Shown: in pieces, positions 8,071-17,400 of the stretch
How positions within the stretch are numbered: the stretch's first letter is position 1
Layout: every line of letters begins with the position of its first letter
DNA from: Gloeothece verrucosa PCC 7822
GTDB taxonomy: Bacteria; Cyanobacteriota; Cyanobacteriia; Cyanobacteriales; Microcystaceae
Length of the DNA stretch: 64,000 bases
Direction: 5' to 3'
NCBI RefSeq assembly: GCF_000147335.1
Contig: NC_014533.1
Span: 310,001-374,000 of the forward strand
Notes under the pieces: model-generated
The model's database searches: none
Told to the model about the DNA's origin: nothing
Seen by the model: only the letters and a program-made list of their open reading frames with translations
Position numbers and translations under genes: made by a program

Positions 8071-9885
8071 TTAGCGATGAACTAATTCTTTTTCTACCTC
8101 CATCAATTCATCAGTTTTTACGGTAGATACTTGAGTTTTCCAAGGTTGTAACTCCGGTTGATAGCGATAACTCTTAAACTCTTCGCGCATCTGTTCAATT
8201 TCAGTGTTATTAGGCACTCCTTTGATTTTGGACTTATAAACTCGTTCAGCAATAGCGGCTTTAGCAGACAACCACAATAAACGACAGAATTGATAAATAT
8301 GACGCGGGTTTAACACTCCAGAAAGTCCGAAACCTTTCCACTGAAATAATACATACCAGATAGCAACAAAAAAGTAAGTATGTTTCATGTCAGCAAAAAC
8401 ATTACAGCGCCGGGGTTCAAACTTAGTATTTTCTAAGAAATGATCGAAATGTTTAAGCGTGTGATAACCGAAAATTAATTGATCTGCCCGATAACAATCC
8501 ATCAGCCCAATATTAGCATTACGATCCACTAACTCATTCAACTGATTATAAATATCTGCAAAAAGAGTATTGAGATTACCAGGAACTCGTTGAACAAACT
8601 GTTCGACAAAAGTGGGGTCTAAATGCCATTTTCCAACATACATAGGTACATGAAGCCCAAACCACCACATATATTCAAAATAAATCCGCCAACTCATGAC
8701 ACTAGCATGACCTAATTGCTTTTTATGATCACGCATAATGTAGTTAACATTATCCGCATAAGTTAAATTAAACTTGTTATATAGTTCCTGTTTTTTAGCC
8801 GCATCAGGTTCACCAGCCAACTTAGCACGAATAATTTCTGTCACAGATTCAATGGCTAAGGCGATAGTGCTAGTTCCATAAGAGTAAAAAGCATCGAATA
8901 TATAAGCCGCATCTCCCATCACATACCAGTTATCAGGAGAAAACATCGTTTTACTCTTATAAGCGACTTTAGGACGGTAATGAAAATCCACATTTTCTCC
9001 ACTTTGAATTAAATCATATAAAAGGGTGTGATTAGCTTTGAGAAACTCATAGAATTTTTCTTCCGTGTTGACTGAATTAGCGGGAATAACATCATGATGA
9101 TGAATAACACCAATCGATAATTCCATCGTTTCGCTATCACTAGGAATCATCCACAGCCAATGACCATGACCAAAGAAATGATTAGTGGCATAATAGGTAC
9201 TGCTAGAAGCCCTTAAAGGATGATAACCACTATCAAATACATTGCGGTCTATATTTCTGACTCGTATCCAAGCGGTACCGGTATTAACACCAAATAAATT
9301 ATCGACATCATTGATAATGTTATCAGTTTTACGACCGATGATAAAATTCCGTCCGCCTGCATCAATCAGATGTTTAGCTTTTAACTGGAATTTTTCTTCT
9401 CCCAGTTTTACGGTAACTAAGTGAGGGTTATCACCGGGGGTTAAGTCAACATCAACTACCCGACCATTATAGAAAGTAACCCCCATTTCTTTAACCATTT
9501 TTAGGACATCCCGTTCAAATTTTGCCCGGTTCATGTGAAAGGTAGGAATAGCAGTAGAGCGGTTAGACCAGGCATGATAATAGTCATCTAAAGTTTGAGT
9601 GTTAGTGATGTTTTTTGGCCAGTGAAAATGTAAGCCATGTTTGGGAGTATGATGCTCAATCATGTATTCATGTAATCCCAAATCTTTCGAGATGAAAAGC
9701 GCGGCTATTTCTACGGTAGATTCCCCAATTTTCATGTCTTTATCTTGACGATCTTCGGGACGAGGATCAATGAGTGCAATCTTGAGATTGGGGATGGTTA
9801 ACATGAGATGACGTGCTTGGCAAATACCAGCGAAACCTGCACCCATAATGACGACATCGAATTCTTGAAGTTGTGTGTTTTGCAT
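8071..9885 (-). CDS. FAD-dependent halogenase-like protein (third of three tandem paralogues)
   Basis: This 604-residue flavoprotein resembles the halogenases that act on carrier-bound or small aromatic and enol substrates. Visible motifs are the FAD-binding GAGFAG at residues 15-20, KIGES at 52-56 with the Lys typical of flavin halogenases, and WLWMIP at 243-248, which matches the halogenase signature WxWxIP. The second FAD motif GDAAYIFDAFYSYG (324-337) departs from the usual FxxPxxSxG pattern: Ile replaces Phe and Ala replaces Pro. About 200 further residues form a C-terminal extension. It shares these features with the next two genes upstream, so the three arose by tandem duplication. Substrate and halide are unknown; a related flavin monooxygenase or desaturase remains possible. 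Confidence 0.78.
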   Translation of the reverse strand: MQNTQLQEFDVVIMGAGFAGICQARHLMLTIPNLKIALIDPRPEDRQDKDMKIGESTVEIAALFISKDLGLHEYMIEHHTPKHGLHFHWPKNITNTQTLDDYYHAWSNRSTAIPTFHMNRAKFERDVLKMVKEMGVTFYNGRVVDVDLTPGDNPHLVTVKLGEEKFQLKAKHLIDAGGRNFIIGRKTDNIINDVDNLFGVNTGTAWIRVRNIDRNVFDSGYHPLRASSSTYYATNHFFGHGHWLWMIPSDSETMELSIGVIHHHDVIPANSVNTEEKFYEFLKANHTLLYDLIQSGENVDFHYRPKVAYKSKTMFSPDNWYVMGDAAYIFDAFYSYGTSTIALAIESVTEIIRAKLAGEPDAAKKQELYNKFNLTYADNVNYIMRDHKKQLGHASVMSWRIYFEYMWWFGLHVPMYVGKWHLDPTFVEQFVQRVPGNLNTLFADIYNQLNELVDRNANIGLMDCYRADQLIFGYHTLKHFDHFLENTKFEPRRCNVFADMKHTYFFVAIWYVLFQWKGFGLSGVLNPRHIYQFCRLLWLSAKAAIAERVYKSKIKGVPNNTEIEQMREEFKSYRYQPELQPWKTQVSTVKTDELMEVEKELVHR

Positions 9886-10113
9886 TGTTTTGTACCTAAA
9901 ATGTGAATGTGTTTTTGTTTTGTTTTTGGCTAAGATGTAAAGAACGAAAAGAGATAATAAAATGGTTTTTTTTAGATGAGGGGGGAGGACGAATTAATCC
10001 TTTTAAAAGATGGCTGAATAAGGGTTGCATTTTTGTTTATTGCTGTTGAGAAAAACTTTGTTTGTTGAGGCGAGTTAAAGAATGTTGCTTAGGCTGTTTT
10101 ATGCTTTAAACGT

Positions 10114-11937
10114 CTAGTTTTGAGATAGTGCAGGTATTTTAGCTGAGTTTTCCTGGCTTACTTCTAGAGTTTCTTTTGACTTAACTGTCCAAGGTTGCAG
10201 TTGAGGTTGATAGCGATAGGTTTTGAAATCTTGCCGCATTTGTTCTATTTCGCTGTTGCTAGGAAGTCCGCGAATTTTTGATTTATAGATTAATTCACCG
10301 ATAGCACCTTGAAGTGATAAGGCTAATAGTTTAACAACGTGCTTTAAGTTTTTGAGTGTGAATAATTTTTTAAGTCCAAAGGCTTTTACTTGGAAGGTGA
10401 TATACCAAATAGCGGCATAAAAACAGGTGGATTTTAAACCAGCAAAAACGTTACAGCGACGAGGTTCATACTTAGCATTTTCGACAAAATCATCGTAGTG
10501 TTTAAGCGGATAATATTGCCAGATAAATTGCTCGGTTCGGTAGAAATCCATTAACCCTATATTAGCTTTTTCTTCGGCTAATTGATTAAATTGTTTACAT
10601 AAATCTAACATCAAACTGTCAATACTGCCATTTAAAGCTTTTAAAAAGATCGGAATGTAAGTGAGGTCTAAGTGCCATTTTCCAATATACATAGGAACTT
10701 GTAAGCCAAACCACCACATATATTCAAAGTACACTCGCCAACTCATCACACTAGCATTACCTAATTGATTATCGTGTCCTCTGTAAAGCGTATTGACGCT
10801 ATGAGCAAAGGATAAATTAAAGTCATTATAAGCGGCTCGTTTTTGTTCGGCATCGGGTTCTTGTGCCAGTTTAGCGCGAATAATTTCGGTAACACTTTCT
10901 ACCGCGATAGCAATGGTACTAGAACCATAGGAATAAAACGCATCTAAAATATATGCCGCATCGCCAATGACATACCAGTTATCAGGAGAAAACATCATTT
11001 TGCTACGATGAGCAATTCTTGGCCAATAGTTAAAATCTTCCTGTTCTCCACTCTGAATAAAGTTATATAAAACCGTTTGGTTAGCTTTCAGAAATTCGAG
11101 AAATTTCTCAGGATTTTTTATCAGTTCACCAGGCAATTTATGATGATGATGAACAATACCAATTGAAACTTCCATAGGGTCTTTATCGATAGGTATCATC
11201 CAGATCCAATAACCCTCCCCAAAAAAGTGGTTGGTTCCGTAATAATGGCTGGCTGAACTGTTTAAGGGATCATAGCCGCTATGAAATATCGTCCGATCTA
11301 CATTTTTAATCCGCATCCAGGCGGAACCATTATTAAGTCCTAATAAATTTTCTGGACCGAACAGTAAGTTATCCGTCTTTTGTCCGATAATGAATTTACG
11401 TCCAGCCGCATCTACAAGATGTTTAGCACTTAATTCTTGATAAGTTTCGCCAATTTTGACTTTGACAATATTTAACGCTTCACCAGCCGTTAACTCTACA
11501 TCTATCACGCGACCTTGAATAAAGGTTATGCCCATTTCTTTATTCATTTTTAGCAAATCACGCTCTAATTTAGAACGGTTAATTTGAAATGAAGGGAGGG
11601 GTAAATTGCGGTTTGTCCAAATGTGGAAATAGTCGTTAATGGTGTCAGTCTTTTGAGGATTTTTTGGCCAGTGAAAGTTTAATCCATGTTTGGGGAGATG
11701 ATTTTCGATTAAGTATTCATGTAGTCCTAAATCTTTGGAGAGAAATAATGCCGCGATTTCTACTGTTGATTCACCAATTTTTAAATCTTTAACAGGGTCC
11801 CTATCTTCGGGACGAAAATCAATCAGAGCAATTTTAATGTTGGGAATATTTAATTTGAGGTGTCTCGCTTGACATAAACCAGCTAAACCGGCTCCCATGA
11901 TAATAACATCGTAATTTGAGAATTGATTGGGTTCCAT
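10114..11937 (-). CDS. FAD-dependent halogenase-like protein (second of three tandem paralogues)
   Basis: This 607-residue paralogue has GAGLAG at 15-20 for FAD binding, KIGES with Lys53, and WIWMIP at 244-249, the WxWxIP halogenase signature. As in its neighbours, the later flavin motif reads ILDAFYSYG, with Ala where most halogenases have Pro. The C-terminal region carries the conserved CNVFAG segment also present in the other copies. It is separated by 228 bases from the next copy downstream, and by only 57 bases from the copy upstream, so co-transcription with the upstream copy is likely. The three copies have diverged enough in the substrate-facing regions (for example residues 96-125) that they may act on different positions of one chain. 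Confidence 0.78.
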   Translation of the reverse strand: MEPNQFSNYDVIIMGAGLAGLCQARHLKLNIPNIKIALIDFRPEDRDPVKDLKIGESTVEIAALFLSKDLGLHEYLIENHLPKHGLNFHWPKNPQKTDTINDYFHIWTNRNLPLPSFQINRSKLERDLLKMNKEMGITFIQGRVIDVELTAGEALNIVKVKIGETYQELSAKHLVDAAGRKFIIGQKTDNLLFGPENLLGLNNGSAWMRIKNVDRTIFHSGYDPLNSSASHYYGTNHFFGEGYWIWMIPIDKDPMEVSIGIVHHHHKLPGELIKNPEKFLEFLKANQTVLYNFIQSGEQEDFNYWPRIAHRSKMMFSPDNWYVIGDAAYILDAFYSYGSSTIAIAVESVTEIIRAKLAQEPDAEQKRAAYNDFNLSFAHSVNTLYRGHDNQLGNASVMSWRVYFEYMWWFGLQVPMYIGKWHLDLTYIPIFLKALNGSIDSLMLDLCKQFNQLAEEKANIGLMDFYRTEQFIWQYYPLKHYDDFVENAKYEPRRCNVFAGLKSTCFYAAIWYITFQVKAFGLKKLFTLKNLKHVVKLLALSLQGAIGELIYKSKIRGLPSNSEIEQMRQDFKTYRYQPQLQPWTVKSKETLEVSQENSAKIPALSQN

Positions 11938-11994
11938 TGTTAACTCCTAAACACTTGGGATAAATCATTTAAAATTGTAAGGTTGAAATTCAAT

Positions 11995-13746
11995 TTACCA
12001 GGGTTGCAACTCGGGTTGATATTGATACTCTTTGAACTCTTCACGCATTTTCTCAACCTCTGTATTGCTGGGTAAATCGCGAGTTTGAATTTTATATTTG
12101 AGTTCCCCTAAAGCGGATAAAGCACTCAATGATAATAGATACACAACGTGACCGATGTTTTTCGGATTTATTACGCCGCTAATTCCAAATCCTTTCCACT
12201 GAAATTTGATGTACCAAATAGCCACGTAAAACAAGGTGTATTTCATACTCCCAGAAATGTTGCAGCGTTGCGGTTCGAGTTTGGCATTTTCCAGAAAATC
12301 ATCAAAATGTTTAAACGTGTAATAATTACCTACTAATTGATCGGCTCGTATTGCATCCATTAAACCTAGATTGACTTTTTTCTCTACCAGTTGATTCAAC
12401 TGCTGATAAACATCTGGAATTAATCCATTGAGGAAGTTTCGGAAAGGACCTAAAAACTCTCGGATAAAGTTAATGTCTAAATGCCATTTACCAAGATACA
12501 TGGGGACTAATATCCCAAACCACCACATATACTCAAAATAAATTCGCCAACTCATGATGCTTGCATTACCGAGTTGTTTTGTGTGCTGGCTAACAAAGGT
12601 ATTGACTGCATTGATGAAGGTTAGGTTAAATTCATTGTATGCTGACCGTTTTTGTTCTGCATTGGCTTCTCCTGCTAGTTTAGCGCGAATAATTTCTGTG
12701 ACACTCTCAATGGCCACAGCAATCATACTCGTACCGAGAGAGTAAAAAGCATCAAAAATACAAGCTGAATCCCCAATTACATACCAGTTATCTTGAGAGA
12801 ATAAAGTTTTACTGGTATGAGCGATGCGCGGCCAGTAGTGAAAGTCTACTAATTCTCCACTTTTGATTAAATCATACAAGACTTTATGATTAGATTTTAA
12901 AAAGGCTTCAAATTTTTCTCGAGAATTAATTTGCTTTCCATCAATTACATCATGATGGTGAATAATTCCTAAAGAAACTTCTTGATTTTCTTGGCTAATA
13001 GGAATCATCCACAGCCAATGACCATGACCAAAAAAGTGATTGGTAGCATAATAATGACTCACCACACTATTTTCGGGGTCATAACCGTTATGAAAAATGC
13101 TTCTGTCTATATTTTTGATTCTCACCCATGCTGATCCGGTTTTTATTCCTTTTAGGGCTTCTGGTTCAAAAATGACGTTATCGGTTTTGCGTCCTAGGAT
13201 AAATTGACGGCCTGCTGCATCGATTAAATGTTTTGCTGTTAAGTTTATGTAGTCTCCGTTATTCAGTTTTACTTTAACGACGTGCGGTTGATTGTTGGAA
13301 TTTATTTCTACATCCTGCACTCGTCCATTGTAAAATTCTATGCCCATTTCTTTATTCATTCTGAGCAAATCTCGCTCAAATTTAGGGCGGTGCATTTGAA
13401 AGGTGGGAATGGGCGGCTGGCGATTGATCCAAATGTGATAATAGTCTTCTAGATTTTCGGTGGATTTGGGTTGTTTTGGCCAGTGAAAGTTTAATCCCAT
13501 TTTCGGCGGATGATTGTCAATCATGTAGTCATATAAGCCGAGTTCTTTTCCGATTAAAAGTGCCGCCATTTCTACGGTAGATTCTCCGATTTTTTGATCG
13601 GCTTCTGTGCGGTCTTCTGGACGCGGATCAATTAAAGCTATTTTAATGTGGGGAATTTTGAGCATTAAGTGTCGGGCTTGGCATAATCCGGCGAATCCTG
13701 CACCCATTATGATGATATCGTATTCTGATGCTTGATTAATGTTCAT
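11995..13746 (-). CDS. FAD-dependent halogenase-like protein (first of three tandem paralogues)
   Basis: This is the shortest copy, at 583 residues, ending at the LQPW motif where the others carry an extra 20 or so residues. It has GAGFAG (15-20), KIGES with Lys52, WLWMIP at 244-249, and the variant flavin motif CIFDAFYSLG. It is the first halogenase gene after the small membrane protein and the polyketide synthase genes. The gap to that small gene (330 bases) contains dispersed repeats, so it may have its own promoter. Function as a halogenase rests on the WxWxIP and KIGES motifs together; the shared loss of the Pro in FxxPxxSxG means biochemical activity should not be taken for granted. Confidence 0.78.
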   Translation of the reverse strand: MNINQASEYDIIIMGAGFAGLCQARHLMLKIPHIKIALIDPRPEDRTEADQKIGESTVEMAALLIGKELGLYDYMIDNHPPKMGLNFHWPKQPKSTENLEDYYHIWINRQPPIPTFQMHRPKFERDLLRMNKEMGIEFYNGRVQDVEINSNNQPHVVKVKLNNGDYINLTAKHLIDAAGRQFILGRKTDNVIFEPEALKGIKTGSAWVRIKNIDRSIFHNGYDPENSVVSHYYATNHFFGHGHWLWMIPISQENQEVSLGIIHHHDVIDGKQINSREKFEAFLKSNHKVLYDLIKSGELVDFHYWPRIAHTSKTLFSQDNWYVIGDSACIFDAFYSLGTSMIAVAIESVTEIIRAKLAGEANAEQKRSAYNEFNLTFINAVNTFVSQHTKQLGNASIMSWRIYFEYMWWFGILVPMYLGKWHLDINFIREFLGPFRNFLNGLIPDVYQQLNQLVEKKVNLGLMDAIRADQLVGNYYTFKHFDDFLENAKLEPQRCNISGSMKYTLFYVAIWYIKFQWKGFGISGVINPKNIGHVVYLLSLSALSALGELKYKIQTRDLPSNTEVEKMREEFKEYQYQPELQPW

Positions 13747-14076
13747 TGGTCGTTGTGTTGTTTTCGATTAGTTTAAATTACAAAATGAGTTGGGGCTTTT
13801 TCGGAAATTTTTGAAAATTTTTTTCGCGCAAAGGTGCAAAGTGTTTTTCAGGGACTTGCAGCTTATGTCATTGTGAGCCTTGCGAACAATCTCAAACCCA
13901 TAAATTTTGGTTACGGTGCCTAAGTTTTAACAGAGATCCTTCGTTTCACTCAGGATGACAGGGAAGTGTTAAGAAATGTAAAAGCCTTGAAAGCCTTTCC
14001 TGTTCCCTGTTCCCTGCTTGCACTGAGCTTGTCGAAGTGTTCCCTGTTCCCTTCACTCAGGATGACATACAATCAT
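13747..14076. repeat. Intergenic region built of dispersed repeat fragments
   Basis: No gene is seen. The gap contains CAATCTCAAACCC (also near 25403), two copies of CACTCAGGATGACA (near 13939 and 14052), the GTAAAAGCC/AAAGCC block (about 13976-14005) and GTTCCCT heptamers (about 14005-14050). These are shared with the gaps at 6369, 22513 and 25322. Confidence 0.7.
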
Positions 14077-14313
14077 TTAGGAGTTATTCACAGCAGAAGG
14101 GGTTTTTTGGGGTTTTAGCCACTTAGTAATTTTATGTCCTTGCCACATCCATAACCCCGTTAAAGTCAAAATAGGCAGGATAGCAAAGGTCATAGCGAGT
14201 CTGAGAGTATGGCTGGTATGCCAAGGGGAATATAAATAGATACCTAAAATCGCTGATGCGAGAATGTGTATTAAACGTAATTGCTGCCGCAAGCTTTTGT
14301 GTGTTGAGTTCAT
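14077..14313 (-). CDS. Small membrane protein, unknown
   Basis: This 78-residue protein has two predicted membrane helices (about residues 13-31 and 38-56) and a basic C terminus (KITKWLKPQK). I do not recognise a family. It starts 92 bases after the end of the large polyketide synthase protein and is on the same strand, so it is probably in that operon. The ribosome site is weak. An overlapping frame on the same strand (14132-14422) overlaps the end of the synthase gene and looks spurious. A role in membrane attachment of the synthase or in product handling is possible but is only suggested by position. Confidence 0.6.
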   Translation of the reverse strand: MNSTHKSLRQQLRLIHILASAILGIYLYSPWHTSHTLRLAMTFAILPILTLTGLWMWQGHKITKWLKPQKTPSAVNNS

Positions 14314-14405
14314 GGTTGTTAGTGGGGATAGTTTTTATTGAAGTGAAAAAATTTTTGAGGATAGGTTGGGCTTTTAGAAGGATACCCAACCTTAATAACG
14401 CTACA

Positions 14406-17400
14406 TTAATTAGCGAAAGCATAGATAGCAGGGTTAGAAATACCCGCTTGATTTAATAACGCCGCTAATACAGGTTGAGGCCAAGGTGTCACTACAGGTG
14501 TTCCATCTGGGTTACGTTTCGCCCAAACTACTTCTTGTTGTCCTACTTGTAGTTTTTCTTGACGACCGTCGGGCATTTCACGATAAAATTCAAAGGTGAA
14601 ACGCGCGCCGCATTCTGAGACAGATTGAACGTAAAGATAGACTCGTACTTTGTCAAAAGGCATTGCTTCCCGTAAATAGTCCATGCGGCTATATAGAGGA
14701 ATCATCTCACCTTGGGCGTTAGACACTCGTAAATACTCAGGCGCAACGGAATACAGGAATAAATCTAGCATTCGTCCTTGCCATATAAAGTAGTTACCGT
14801 AGTAGACATTACCAACAAAATTGGATTCTTCTAATGTGGTTTGAAAGACTTCAGATTTGAGTAAGTGTCCATAACGATGTTCTTGAGGAGAGACTTGATA
14901 AATGACTTTTCCAGGTTCAAAGCTGTCTAAAGATGCAGGTAATGAGGGTAAGGAAACCGTCGGAGCATTTTTTAGGTCAATAGTAGCAGGTTTCTTAGCC
15001 GCAAAGTGATCTAAGTATTTTTGCAAGTAATCGGGGAAAGGTTCTGGCGTGGGAATTCCATAGCTGACTAAGCGGACCCATGTAGCTTTGACTTCTGCTA
15101 GGGCAACTCGTTCTAAACTTTGATCCGGTAAGATTTTGCAAAATTCGATATAGGTGTCAAAGGAAGAGTTAACCACATTTCCTAACCAACAACGGGCCTG
15201 GACGGTATCATAAGAACTGACTTCGCCTATAATCCGTAAGCTAACAGCATTGGTTACCATTCCCCATTCGCCACTGGTGAAGTCTGAGACAATATGAGAG
15301 GCCATACTTCTCATGGGTAATTCTCGTATTTTTCCGACCCAACCAATGTATTGAGAAACGCTGACTTTGCGGCTGATGCTGCAACTTTGTTTGAATGATA
15401 CCTGAAAGCGATGCTCATAAACCGGTTGTCCTTGGGGACCGTCTTCGGTAATCTGTACTCGATGACTATGGGGTAAGATGATCGATTGAACATCATCTAC
15501 TACTGCCGGGGTGACGGTGGGTTTTTGTAAGGGACTCACCACGATGGCGATCATGCGTTCAGGATAACGGGTTAATTGTACAGGGAAAGTCACTACCCAG
15601 TAAGCTTCTTTTTCCATTTGGGCTTTGAGTAAGACGACTTCCTCTTGGCGTTTGACGATTTCTAGTTTAGGACGACCGCTATTAGCCGCTTTATGTAAGG
15701 CTTCTAAGGCTGACCAGATGCGGGTTCCTGCCTGATTGATGTTATCTCCGCCTTGTACGAATGCCGCTAAGAGGTTTTGACGTGATGATCCCAGTAAGGC
15801 GATCCAATCTTCTTGGCTACGGTCCGTAATGGATTCTATATCACAACCTTGGGAGGTTTCACCGACAACACAAACACAGTAATGTGAATCATGAGATAAG
15901 GATAATTCTAGGGCTTCCACTTGGGGACCGCTTAATTGAGGTTTGCCAGAGGGAAGGCTTTTGAGTTTAAAGCTGACTTTGTCGGTGTTGAGTTGTTTTT
16001 GCAGTGCCCGGTTAATTAGTGGCTGTTCTAATATTTTCCGTTGTTGCTTGACTTTTTTACCGAGTTGTGGTATATATTCTAAGACTAACGTGGGTTGAAC
16101 AAGGTCTAATTGTTGACAAGCTTGCTCAAGTTTGGCGGTTAGTTTCTGTTCGTCTCGTTGTTGAGGAGCGGCTAATTCAACAGCCGAGGGGTTTTCGGGA
16201 TGTTCTTCTAAAATCCGCAGGCGATAACCTTTGAGATGTTCTACGATGACTCCGTCGCGAGTGGTGGCGATGACTTCACAAATATACTCCCGTCCTTGTT
16301 TTTCATTGAGGATGGCGGTAATAATACGCTCTCCTTGAGCTAGGGAAGGGTTTTCTAACAGGTGTATTTCGGCAATTTCTACTGGTAAGCAGATGTCTTG
16401 GGGAATGTTTAACTGCATAGACTGCAAGAGAACATCCCGGAAATAGGGGTCACCCAGTAATAAATCTGTTCCTTGTCCTTGAGGGAAGCCGCTTTCTTTT
16501 AAATCTCTCGAAGGAAAAACTTGAGATTTGAGTAAGCTTTCTTCGCGGCTTAGGGTAAATACGCCTTCAAGACGTTGGAATAATTGCCCTTGAAATAGGA
16601 GGCTACCGTATAGGTCGGTTTTGGGTTCAATGGCTAACAGTTCGCCGGTGAGTGGCTGAATTTTTGCTCCTTTTTGACGTTTTCCTAAAACTAAAGTGGC
16701 AGAAAAATGATCGCTATTAAAGCCGCTTTGTTCGGTGCGAATACCTACTTTAACTTTTTGCTCCCCATTAGCGTCAATTTCTAAGACTTCGGCTTGGATT
16801 TCAATATCTACCCCAAGGGTAGGGTCAACAACCACCGGACGACGTAAAGAAATATTTTCGATGCGGATGATTTCTGGTTGGGGTTGTCCAGTAACATAAG
16901 CCGCCGCTTGAGACATGGCTTCTAGGCCAAATACTGTAGGGAATAAGTAAGAACCGCGCCAGATATGGTCTTTTACATATAAGTCCCGTTCTACACTCAG
17001 ATGAGTCCTTACAGTTAGGGCAACTTGCGGCTCTACATAGAGAACCTTTTCGATAAAGCGCAATGAAGAAGCCGAAGGTAAGCTAACCGGTGTCCAGGTA
17101 TCTAAGCCGCCTAAACGCGCACTAATAATGACTTGAGACATTTTCGGGTCACATTCAAACAGATGCAGGAAACGGTTAACGCCTTCTACCAGAGGAATTG
17201 CACCAATACCCATCCGTTCTAAATGTTTGACACTCCCTAAACGCACTCCCATCCCCACTTCATCCCACACGCTATAAGCAATAGCAAGGGTTTGGGTTTG
17301 AGGATGTTGCTGTTCATAATGCCGCAACAGTTGAGCCATCGCTTCATTAGCAAAAGCATACCAAGCGTTACCAGGCATTCCAGTGACACCGATAATAGAA

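Noticed and set aside
14132..14422. 96-residue frame overlapping the PKS end
   Set aside because: It overlaps both the synthase 3' end and the more plausible 78-residue membrane protein, and it has no domain.
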